Of a DNA stretch of 33,170 nucleotides, positions 17,094-23,668 are shown one piece after another. Below the pieces are notes generated by a model, which was not told the DNA's origin, searched no databases, and worked only from the letters and a program-made list of their open reading frames with translations. The stretch is from an uncultured Terriglobus sp. (GTDB lineage Bacteria > Acidobacteriota > Terriglobia > Terriglobales > Acidobacteriaceae): positions 1 through 33,170 of the forward strand of contig CALMOM010000197.1 of assembly GCA_937873305.1 (NCBI GenBank). The letters run 5' to 3'. The position numbers were made by a program, and so were the translations under genes. Each line of letters starts with the position of its first letter. Within the stretch, counting starts at the first letter, position 1.

Positions 17094-17244
17094 GCTCTAT
17101 CTCTCCTAAGTAGGCCTCGGCCTAGCCCTTACAATGATTCTTTGTACTGGGAGCACTGCGGATGGTCGATGTGGCGAGCTCAAATGCGCCTCGATGCATT
17201 TTATTCGGCATTCGAACGACTGGCTTGAGTGCACAACCACTACA

Positions 17245-17390
17245 CGTGCGTTGACGCAGGGACCCATATAGAGTCGGGATCGAAACGCCCAGATTGCTTG
17301 CTGCATCACGTGCAGAACTCCGCTGAGTAGTAGATTCTTCACCGCTTTAGCCTTGATCTCGGTCATCTGCCGTTTGCGGCCGCCTGTACA
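17245..17390 (-). pseudogene. C-terminal remnant of a serine recombinase
   Basis: The minus strand reads TGGRKRQMTEIKAKAVKNLLLSG, then after a one-base frame change ARDAASNLGVSIPTLYGSLRQ. This aligns with the end of the intact recombinase at 22777-23412 (TGGRKRLMTENKVKAARKLLASGVPARDVASNLGVSVPTLYRWL). The catalytic domain is absent. The remnant abuts the last codons of the alpha/beta hydrolase gene. It is the scar of an earlier element related to the intact recombinase. Confidence 0.7.
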
Positions 17391-17394
17391 AACG

Positions 17395-18333
17395 TCACAG
17401 GTCCGCAAGAAAACGTAAGAGCTCTTTTGAGGTTGCCTCCGCTGCCTCAAGCTGGGGCCAATGCCCTATGTCGCTGAGCATTACAAAGCTGCGTAGATCG
17501 AGCAGTTCGCTCGTCATCGCTTCACGATCCGGCTTAGTCAGTCGATTTTGGCCATCCCGTTCTCCTGCGAGGAACATGGATGGCTGCTTGATCTTGGCTC
17601 CGGCAAAAGCGTCCCAGTGCCGCGCGAAGATGTCGATGGCCCGGTAGTAGTTCAGAGCGCCGTGAAAACCTGTGCGGGTGAACTCCTGTACCGCTTCGTC
17701 GATGTACGTCTGATCGATGGTGCTCAGGGTCTCCAGCACCCGTCGAAGCAGACCTCGCGAGGGTTTGAAAGGGTCCCATCGAGTGTCTTCCGGAGCCTGT
17801 CCCGAGGTCCAATAGTACGCACCTGGGATCGTCACGGCCGCGTCGCTCCAGGCTTGATCGGCCTGCTCCGCCATCTGGTCGAACATGTAAAAATCCTGTG
17901 CACCAGACGCTCGCAACTGAGCAAGAAACCCTTCACCACCCGGAGCCATGTAGGGGACACTGATTCCACAAACGGCTGTGAAACGATCTGGGCGCATCAT
18001 GGCTGCATTCCAGGCCACACTCGCTCCGAAATCGTGGCCGACCACGGTGGCGGTTTCTACACCAAGTGCATCCAGAATTGCGACAAGATCGCCCACCGTG
18101 TGCAACGGGGTATAAACCTCAGCATCGTCGGGAGCGGACGATTTGCCATAACCGCGCATATCCGGAGCAATGGCGCGGTAACCCGCTTTGGCTAAAGCCG
18201 CCATTTGGAACTTCCAACTTGACCAGATTGCCGGGAATCCGTGGCAAAGCAGAACCGCTGAACTACTGATTGAGGCACTCTCCTCCGCGACGTGGAGCTC
18301 CACCTCTCGTGCTTGAACCTGATGATGATGCAT
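17395..18333 (-). CDS. Alpha/beta hydrolase, epoxide hydrolase-like
   Basis: This 312-aa alpha/beta-fold hydrolase has the oxyanion HGFPAIWSSW motif (about 31-40), MRGYGKSSAP, and the nucleophile elbow VVGHDFGASVAW, where Asp is the nucleophile as in epoxide hydrolases and haloalkane dehalogenases. A cap region follows, with GALNYYRAID (the cap tyrosine), and the catalytic His is in DIGHWPQLEA. An epoxide or ester of a small organic compound is the likely substrate. ATG at 18333 has AAGGAG 6 nt upstream. It is divergent from the TetR gene at 18417 with 83 nt between, so TetR probably represses it. Its 3' end abuts a recombinase remnant, so the final residues may have been altered. Confidence 0.92.
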   Translation of the reverse strand: MHHHQVQAREVELHVAEESASISSSAVLLCHGFPAIWSSWKFQMAALAKAGYRAIAPDMRGYGKSSAPDDAEVYTPLHTVGDLVAILDALGVETATVVGHDFGASVAWNAAMMRPDRFTAVCGISVPYMAPGGEGFLAQLRASGAQDFYMFDQMAEQADQAWSDAAVTIPGAYYWTSGQAPEDTRWDPFKPSRGLLRRVLETLSTIDQTYIDEAVQEFTRTGFHGALNYYRAIDIFARHWDAFAGAKIKQPSMFLAGERDGQNRLTKPDREAMTSELLDLRSFVMLSDIGHWPQLEAAEATSKELLRFLADL

Positions 18334-18404
18334 GTTGCTCCTTCTCAGCCCTTACGCTCAATCACGCTTGGAATGGATCACTTTCCCGAATATACGTACG
18401 ACTG

Positions 18405-18417
18405 TATTATTTGTACA
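18405..18417 (+). promoter_or_regulatory. Candidate -10 element placing TetR transcription start at its ATG
   Basis: TATTAT at 18405-18410 ends 7 nt before the ATG at 18417, the usual distance to the transcription start, so the TetR mRNA may be leaderless; no ribosome-binding site is visible. The region also carries outward GTAC repeats (18396-18399 and 18413-18416) that could be half-sites of a TetR operator. The -35 match is poor. Confidence 0.35.
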
Positions 18418-19010
18418 TGGGGCGTACCTCGTTTCGAAATCGACTCATCGCGTCTGGTACGCAGACCGTGCATAGGCGCGGCTTTGCGTCGGCCGGTGTG
18501 CGTGAGATCACGGCTGATGCGAAGGTCGCACAGGGCTCTTTTACGAACCACTTCGCTTCTAAGGAAGAGTTTGGTGTGGCGGTGATGGAGTACTACACGG
18601 GACAAATTCAGAGCATCTTTGAGCAGACATTGCGTGACAAGAGCCGGCCGCCGCTTGCGCGTCTGCAGGCGTACTTCGAAACGATTGTGGAACGTTTTGC
18701 AGAGAATGATTGGCGATACGGATGTCTGGCCGGCAACATGGCGCTGGAAGCGGCAGAACACAGCGAAAGCATCCGTGAACGTGTTCGCCAATATCTCGAC
18801 GGTGCCGAGGCCGCATTTACAGATGTCATCAATGAAGCGCAACGCTCAGGTCACCTGCAGCTTGAGGGTGCCGCCCAGCCTTTCGCCGCCGCACTCCTAG
18901 AAGCCTGGCATGGTGCCATGCTCCGCATGAAGGTGGAACGCTCTCCCGCTTCCCTGCGGCGCTTCCTCAAATTCACGCTTCCGGCCCTGTTAGGACCTCC
19001 TGTGCAATGA
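18417..19010 (+). CDS. TetR-family transcriptional regulator
   Basis: This 197-aa repressor has an N-terminal helix-turn-helix (FASAGVREITADAKVAQGSFTNHFASKEEFGVAVMEYY, about 23-60) and a ligand-binding domain with a WRYGCLAGNMALEAAEHSESIRERV stretch, as in regulators next to NADPH reductases and hydrolases. The listed ATG gives the conserved opening; longer in-frame extension upstream would overlap the shared promoter. It is divergent from the epoxide hydrolase-like gene, its probable target. A decayed relative of its C-terminal half lies at about 1605-1800 near the first HNH cassette. It converges on the second HNH gene 212 nt downstream. Confidence 0.92.
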   Translation: MGRTSFRNRLIASGTQTVHRRGFASAGVREITADAKVAQGSFTNHFASKEEFGVAVMEYYTGQIQSIFEQTLRDKSRPPLARLQAYFETIVERFAENDWRYGCLAGNMALEAAEHSESIRERVRQYLDGAEAAFTDVINEAQRSGHLQLEGAAQPFAAALLEAWHGAMLRMKVERSPASLRRFLKFTLPALLGPPVQ

Positions 19011-19080
19011 GACCTCTGCCTGTGGTTTACACGAACGTGCGGCGCCGTGCAGCGAAGCTCGGATGTGCATGTGCTCGAGA

Positions 19081-19114
19081 ATACAGCTGATTAACCGTTC
19101 GTATACAGCTGATT
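19081..19114. repeat. 12-bp direct repeat
   Basis: ATACAGCTGATT occurs at 19081-19092 and again at 19103-19114, 22 bp apart start to start, i.e. about two helical turns. It lies in the otherwise empty gap between TetR and HNH copy 2. It may be a binding site pair or duplicated DNA from an insertion. No gene is seen in the surrounding 212 bp. Confidence 0.5.
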
Positions 19115-19222
19115 CTTTACGTGGAGCGTTGATAGCAGAAGGTTGAAGGATGGCCAACCTCATCGCGATGATCTTCGTAGGAAAGCGAAGGCTTACGATC
19201 TGCGCAAGGGACGCTGGCTGAC

Positions 19223-19666
19223 TTAGCGGACCGGTTCGATGTCTTCATTCTGAAAAAGTAAGATCGTGCGGGCGACCGCCTCGCTAGTTGCGAAGTCGAG
19301 TTGCCTCTGCTCATGTCCTACGGGGTGCTGCTCTCTCCACAACGTCAGCAGCAGAGGTGGCATCGCTGAAAGCACAGCTCTGGTACGGTGAACTTTAGCA
19401 TGACAGCCGGGACAGAGCGAGACCATCAGGTTCAGGACCGATTTGCCCGGTACACGGTGGTGCACGATGATGGACCGCTTGTCTCGACCGGAGGCGTCGC
19501 AAACCCTACAGCGATAGCCGTCACGCTCAAGCACTGTTTCGCGCAAACCGCCGAAATACTCCTCATCCTGCCGTTTCAGCGTATAGCAGGTCGCGCACAG
19601 ACCGAGGGCAAGCACCTTCGCATTTCCGCAGGGGCAGTGCAACACCCGCTGCCGACCGGCCTTCAA
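19223..19666 (-). CDS. Zinc-ribbon HNH endonuclease (cassette copy 2)
   Basis: This 147-aa paralogue of the 1973-2422 protein has the N-terminal zinc ribbon (C11, C13, C24, C27), and here the complete HNH metal site: C53 and C56 (RCRVC), His69-His70 and CPGCH (C85, C88, H89). It should be the more competent nuclease of the two. Overall similarity to copy 1 is high but far from identical, so the copies are old or separately acquired. ATG overlaps the end of the recombinase upstream by 4 nt (19663-19666), the same coupling as in copy 1. The HNH frame is intact, while both partner recombinases are broken. Confidence 0.85.
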   Translation of the reverse strand: MKAGRQRVLHCPCGNAKVLALGLCATCYTLKRQDEEYFGGLRETVLERDGYRCRVCDASGRDKRSIIVHHRVPGKSVLNLMVSLCPGCHAKVHRTRAVLSAMPPLLLTLWREQHPVGHEQRQLDFATSEAVARTILLFQNEDIEPVR

Positions 19667-20145
19667 TGCCCTGCTCCGGCGACATATCTATATAAGGTCT
19701 GGCGGCTGATTCTCAGTTCTTCCGCCAGCTTCGTCTTCGATTCTCCTAACGCGACCCGCCGGCAGACCTCCTTAGCCTGTACCGGACTGAGCGAATGCTT
19801 GCGGCCGACGTAAGCACCTTCCCGCTGCTTCGCCAGAGCGATTCCCTCCCGCTGCCGCTCACGAATTAAATCCCGCTCAAACTGGGCAAACGCGCCCATG
19901 ACGCTCAACAGCAGATGAGACATGGGGGAATCCTCGCCGGTGAACGTCAAGTTTTCTTTCTCAAACCGCACGTGGACTCCCCGCTCGGTAAGTCCCAGGA
20001 CAATCTTGCGAAGGTCGTCCAGGTTGCGAGCCAGGCGATCCTCGACAAGCGTTTCACCGATAAGGCTTCCGGCAAAGACATGCACCGGCCCCAGTTCCAG
20101 CAGCTCATGGAATACGTCCGGGAAGGGGATACCGTCGTTTGTCAC
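19663..20145 (-). CDS. Serine recombinase (resolvase/invertase), N-terminus lost and partly inverted
   Basis: From DRLARNLDDLRKIVLGLTERG onward (DNA from about 20039 downwards) this is a resolvase-type serine recombinase with GEDSPMSHLLLSVMGAFAQFERDLIRERQREGIALAK and a C-terminal helix-turn-helix (KLAEELRISRQTLYRYV). The open frame's first 35 residues are not recombinase. The expected upstream segment (DKRFTDKASGKDMHRPQF, then QQLMEYVREGDTVVCHAM) is present but encoded on the opposite strand at 20042-20150, so a piece of the gene has been flipped. The YxRVS catalytic-serine region is not found. The protein should be inactive as a recombinase. It overlaps the HNH gene by 4 nt. Confidence 0.7.
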   Translation of the reverse strand: MTNDGIPFPDVFHELLELGPVHVFAGSLIGETLVEDRLARNLDDLRKIVLGLTERGVHVRFEKENLTFTGEDSPMSHLLLSVMGAFAQFERDLIRERQREGIALAKQREGAYVGRKHSLSPVQAKEVCRRVALGESKTKLAEELRISRQTLYRYVAGAGH

Positions 20146-20150
20146 GCGAT
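20042..20150 (+). other. Inverted internal segment of the recombinase gene
   Basis: The plus strand here reads LDKRFTDKASGKDMHRPQF then QQLMEYVREGDTVVCHAM, the part that should immediately precede DRLARN on the minus strand. The segment is bounded by CC (20040-20041) and GG (20151-20152), which are each other's complement. The restored joint would read GCGAT-GG-ATCGC, a 12-bp palindrome. The inversion also supplies the last two codons and stop of the neighbouring HxlR gene. Confidence 0.7.
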
Positions 20151-20561
20151 GGCTTCGGATAGCTGATCAAAACGGTTTCGAGCGGCTTCAACGTCCGTGC
20201 GGCGAGAGTAGGCCCACATCGCCAGCGCGGTCACAGGGAGCAGTGCATCTGCTCCGAGCTCGGTAAGGTCGTAATCCACTCGGGGTGGGATACTTGGTGT
20301 CACCTTGCGTGTGATGTAGCCGTCACGCTCTAATCCTCGCAGGGTCGTGGTGAGTACTTTCTGTGATATCGAGCCGAGACTACGTTTCAACTCGCTGAAC
20401 CGCATACTTCCGCGGGACAGCATGGCGATGACGAGAATGGACCATTTGTCGCCCACACGTGCCAGCACGCCGCCGACAGACTGGCAGACATCCGCGGGGA
20501 GATCGCTGAAGCCAGTCGACCGACAAGGGGCAGTTACGTTGCGGTGACCTGGTTTCGTCAA
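20142..20561 (-). CDS. HxlR-family transcriptional regulator
   Basis: This MarR-like winged-helix repressor of the HxlR family (about 139 aa from the TTG used here) shows CQSVGGVLARVGDKWSILVIAMLSRGSMRFSELKRSLGSISQKVLTTTLRGLERDGYITRKVTPSIPPRVDYDLTELG, which is diagnostic. TTG at 20561 is chosen because AGAGGG lies just upstream; an ATG at 20642 is in frame but would run through the divergent promoter and operator. It is divergent from the SDR at 20606, with 44 bp between. Its last codons (IA and stop) come from the inverted recombinase segment, so the native C-terminus was slightly different. It probably senses a reactive electrophile or aldehyde and represses the SDR. Confidence 0.88.
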   Translation of the reverse strand: MTKPGHRNVTAPCRSTGFSDLPADVCQSVGGVLARVGDKWSILVIAMLSRGSMRFSELKRSLGSISQKVLTTTLRGLERDGYITRKVTPSIPPRVDYDLTELGADALLPVTALAMWAYSRRTDVEAARNRFDQLSEAIA

Positions 20562-20570
20562 AGTGCCCTC

Positions 20571-20606
20571 TTGTGACCGATTCTGGTCACTCTTAGTATG
20601 TAGGTA
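20571..20606 (+). promoter_or_regulatory. HxlR-controlled promoter with operator; predicted leaderless start
   Basis: TTGTGA (20571-20576) and TAGTAT (20594-20599) are separated by exactly 17 nt. The perfect inverted repeat GTGACC-N6-GGTCAC (20573-20590) fills the spacer, so a bound repressor would block polymerase. The transcription start predicted 7 nt after the -10 is the A of the SDR's ATG at 20606, so the mRNA is probably leaderless; there is no proper Shine-Dalgarno. This is inference from spacing and symmetry. Confidence 0.6.
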
Positions 20607-21673
20607 TGCAACAGATACCGCAAGTAAACAACGGCCATCCATACTCTCAGGGAGCAGAAACGGTACTGGTTACGGGTGGCTCAGGCTACATTGCCGGGTG
20701 GATCCTCGTGCACCTGCTGGAGGCGGGCTACCGTGTGCGCACAACAGTGCGCAGCCGTTCGCGTGAGGACGTGGTACGCAAGGCAGTGGCAGGGCAGGTC
20801 AATCCAGGAGATCGGCTCTCTTTCTCCGTTGCCGATCTGTTGAACGACGACGGCTGGAGCGATGCTGTGAGTGGATGTAACTACGTGATTCACGTAGCTT
20901 CTCCAATGGGCCAGGGAGAGCCGAAGGCGGACCTGCTCCGTCCTGCGCGCGAAGGAACGATTCGTCTTCTCCAGGCCGCTCAGAATGAGGGTGTTCAGCG
21001 GGTTGTGCTCACCTCGTCCACGGTTGCGGCGAAACCTTTGGTAGAGGATGGTGAAGCTGCTTCGGCAGCAACGAACGAAACTACATGGACCGATTCCGAG
21101 GAGAAGGGGCTTGGCACCTATGCGCGTTCCAAGACACTCGGGGAGCGCGCAGCATGGGACTTTATAGAACAAACAAAAGGCACCATGGAGCTGACAACGA
21201 TCTTGCCCGGCATGGTTCTCGGGCCTGTGATGACCGGAACGGTTTCCGGTTCGGTCGAGCTGATCTCCCGCATGCTGACCGGAAAGGTTCCCGCTCTTCC
21301 CAGGATCGGCTTCAGTCTTGTGGGTGTGCGCGATCTTGCAGCTCTGCACATTTTAGCCATGCGTTCTCCAAAGGCCGCAGGGCAGCGCTTTCTCGGCGTC
21401 GGCGACTTTCTCTGGATGGCGGACATGGCAAAACTGTTGCGGGACAACTTCGGCCCGGCAGCCGCGAAGGTGCCTACCCGCCGTCTTCCCGACCTCATCC
21501 TTCGTCTTGCGGCTCTGTTTCAACACGAAGCCCGCTTTATGGCGCCGATGCTTGGGCGACGCACCAACTACGACGCAAGCAAAGCGGATGCGCTTCTTGG
21601 CTGGCGTCCCCGGCCCGCCTCGGAAGTGGTTCTTGCCTGTGCGAACGACCTCATTCAGCAGCATCTGGTCTGA
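20606..21673 (+). CDS. Extended SDR, NAD(P)-dependent epimerase/aldehyde reductase-like
   Basis: This 355-aa extended SDR of the dihydroflavonol-4-reductase/aldehyde reductase type has the nucleotide site VLVTGGSGYIAGWI (about 20-33), an Arg in TTVRSRSR that favours NADPH, the TSSTVAA serine and the catalytic YARSKTLGERAAW (Tyr-x3-Lys). HVASPMGQ and ILPGMVLGPVMTG are typical of this group. It should reduce a carbonyl compound such as an aldehyde or ketone. It is divergent from HxlR under the promoter described at 20571-20606. A second start further downstream is possible, but the first ATG matches the predicted transcription start. Confidence 0.92.
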   Translation: MQQIPQVNNGHPYSQGAETVLVTGGSGYIAGWILVHLLEAGYRVRTTVRSRSREDVVRKAVAGQVNPGDRLSFSVADLLNDDGWSDAVSGCNYVIHVASPMGQGEPKADLLRPAREGTIRLLQAAQNEGVQRVVLTSSTVAAKPLVEDGEAASAATNETTWTDSEEKGLGTYARSKTLGERAAWDFIEQTKGTMELTTILPGMVLGPVMTGTVSGSVELISRMLTGKVPALPRIGFSLVGVRDLAALHILAMRSPKAAGQRFLGVGDFLWMADMAKLLRDNFGPAAAKVPTRRLPDLILRLAALFQHEARFMAPMLGRRTNYDASKADALLGWRPRPASEVVLACANDLIQQHLV

Positions 21674-21730
21674 TGCTGTAACGCGGACACTTTGTTTGGA
21701 CCGTAACGATGATGTTGTGGGAGAGATGAC

Positions 21731-22609
21731 ATGGCTTCGTGGATGAAAGCGATTGCAATCGGCATCACGGGCACGGCCTTCGCGCTCGCCCTTGCGGGGC
21801 TTAGCGTGCTGGTCGTCCAATGCAAGCGCCCGCCAAAGAGCACTGCGCAGTACGTCGCGCTGGGGAGCTCCTTTGCTTCGGGCTTCGGTCTTGGGCCTCG
21901 GCTGCCGGGTAGCCCCTATGCTTGCCTCAAGAGCAGCAACGGCTACCCGCAGCAGCTGGCAAAAATGCTAAACCTCTCTTTGACAGACATGACCTGTTCC
22001 GGCGCAACGACCACCCATATACTCCACGGAGGTCAGTATTTTCTGGGCCCACAAGTCGATGCTCTTAGCAACAACACGCAGCTTGTAACACTGACGACGG
22101 GCGGCAACGACGTCTCCTACATCGGCGATCTCACCCTTCTGGCGGCGCGCTCACGAGCAGGCGTAACAGGTTCGTTGCTGCGCCTTTGGCCGAAGAAGTT
22201 GAAGCCAGCCGAGGATCGAGCCTTCCCGAAGCTGGGCGAAGTACTGCTGGCCACGCTGCAGGAGATACGTCGCCGTGCTCCGCATGCACGCATCGTTGTC
22301 GTCACCTACCCAGCAATTCTGCCGTTCTCGGGTACCTGTCCGAAGCTGGGCATCAACGATGCGGATGCCGTGCCGATGCGGCAGGTTGGTGAACTGCTGG
22401 CGCAAGTCACACGCGTTAGCGCGCAAGAAGCCGGAGTCAACGTAGTTGACATGGCTAACTTGTCAGCCGGACACGACGCCTGTGCCGCTGTACCCTGGGT
22501 CAACGGGGCAGCGCCAGCACAAGGGGCAAAGTTTCATCCCACCTTGGCCGGAGCTTCCGTCACGGCAGCAGAGATCCGGAAGGTCCTACCGACCTTCGCG
22601 GCGGAGTAA
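21731..22609 (+). CDS. SGNH/GDSL-type hydrolase, membrane-anchored or secreted
   Basis: This 292-aa SGNH hydrolase has an N-terminal hydrophobic segment (AIAIGITGTAFALALAGLSVLVVQC) that could be a signal peptide or, with the Cys following, a lipoprotein signal. Then come block I ALGSSFASG (nucleophile Ser in the GDS position, here GSS), SGATTTHI, block III GGNDVSY and, near the end, HPTLAG (catalytic His, with Asp/Pro replaced by the His-Pro-Thr form). It should hydrolyse an ester in the periplasm. It follows the extended SDR by 57 nt in the same direction and may be cotranscribed. Substrate unknown. Confidence 0.88.
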   Translation: MASWMKAIAIGITGTAFALALAGLSVLVVQCKRPPKSTAQYVALGSSFASGFGLGPRLPGSPYACLKSSNGYPQQLAKMLNLSLTDMTCSGATTTHILHGGQYFLGPQVDALSNNTQLVTLTTGGNDVSYIGDLTLLAARSRAGVTGSLLRLWPKKLKPAEDRAFPKLGEVLLATLQEIRRRAPHARIVVVTYPAILPFSGTCPKLGINDADAVPMRQVGELLAQVTRVSAQEAGVNVVDMANLSAGHDACAAVPWVNGAAPAQGAKFHPTLAGASVTAAEIRKVLPTFAAE

Positions 22610-22776
22610 TGGTTTGCACACCTGCCCACATTATGGGATGGTGTTCGGAACGTGGTCGAACCGAGTGCACATTTCCGGACAATTAGCCTCCTGCAACGGT
22701 CAGTGAGGAGACTTCACGTCTACTCCTTATAAGCCGCATCCTTGGAAGTTACCCGACCTTAACTCATCCCACAGCG

Positions 22777-23412
22777 TCAGCCATGGGTGGAGGCGGGCAG
22801 CCATCTATATAAGGTAGGAACTGAAACGCCAAGATTGCTGGCCACGTCACGTGCCGGTACGCCGCTTGCGAGCAACTTCCTGGCCGCCTTCACCTTGTTT
22901 TCGGTCATTAGCCGCTTGCGGCCGCCGGTACGACCCAACTGACGCGCGACATCCAGTCCAGCGCGTGTGCGTTCAACGATCAGTTCCCTTTCCATCTCAG
23001 CCAGGCTGGCCATGACGTGGAAAAAGAAACGGCCGGAAGCCGTGCCAGTGTCGATGGAATCGGTCAGGCTCTTGAACTGCACTCCGTCATTCTGAAGCTC
23101 GCCAACAAGATCAACAAGCTGCTTAACGCTCCGGCCAAGCCGGTCGAGTTTCCAAACAACAAGCGTGTCCCCAGGGCGAAGGTTTTGCCGAGCTTGAGCG
23201 AGACCTACGCGTTCGGCCCGGCTTCCGCTCGCCCGGTCTTCGAAGATCTTCTTGCAACCCACCTTTCGAAGCGCCTCCATTTGCAGCTCCAGGTTCTGAT
23301 CCTGAGTAGAGACACGCGCGTAGCCGATCAACAGGCCGCCAACTTTCGGAGTAGCTCTGACCTCCGCCCTCCTGACAGGCGTCTTTCTCTCGGAACTCGT
23401 CTTTGTGGCCAC
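22777..23412 (-). CDS. Serine recombinase (resolvase-type), intact
   Basis: This 211-aa resolvase-family site-specific recombinase has an N-terminal extension of about 28 residues, then IGYARVSTQDQN with catalytic Ser35, EDRASGSRAERVGL, and the DRLGRSVKQLVDLVG motif carrying the catalytic arginines. The long E-helix follows (GRFFFHVMASLAEMERELIVERTRAGLDVARQLGR), then a C-terminal helix-turn-helix (VPARDVASNLGVSVPTLYRW). All catalytic parts are present, so it should be active. It is not paired with an HNH gene. A remnant of a close relative lies at 17245-17390. In front of it, TCGAGAA (23442-23448) and its complement (23479-23485) might form part of a recombination site. Confidence 0.92.
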   Translation of the reverse strand: MATKTSSERKTPVRRAEVRATPKVGGLLIGYARVSTQDQNLELQMEALRKVGCKKIFEDRASGSRAERVGLAQARQNLRPGDTLVVWKLDRLGRSVKQLVDLVGELQNDGVQFKSLTDSIDTGTASGRFFFHVMASLAEMERELIVERTRAGLDVARQLGRTGGRKRLMTENKVKAARKLLASGVPARDVASNLGVSVPTLYRWLPASTHG

Positions 23413-23668
23413 GAAATGAGCATAGCATTCAAGAACCAGTTTCGAGAATGAGGAAAGCCAACAATCCCGCAGATTGCGTTCTCGATTTAAACGGCTCTCA
23501 TTATCCTTTGTTTGTGAGAGAGGCAGTGCTTACCACGACACCACAGCTAGTGGCACTCACTTCCCAATGGCAATCGCTCCACCTACGGCAAGGACGAGCA
23601 AAACCACCTAATCAGGTGACGCTGCAGCAACTACAGATCCCGCAGCATCACCGCAGTTGGTTCCTGAA

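Noticed and set aside
17548..18195. 215-codon plus-strand frame within the alpha/beta hydrolase gene
   Set aside because: Antisense of a gene with clear catalytic motifs.
23413..23668. Possible gene in the gap between the recombinase and the aldo/keto reductase
   Set aside because: The only open frame runs through into antisense of the reductase; nothing recognisable, only a short palindrome at 23605-23618.
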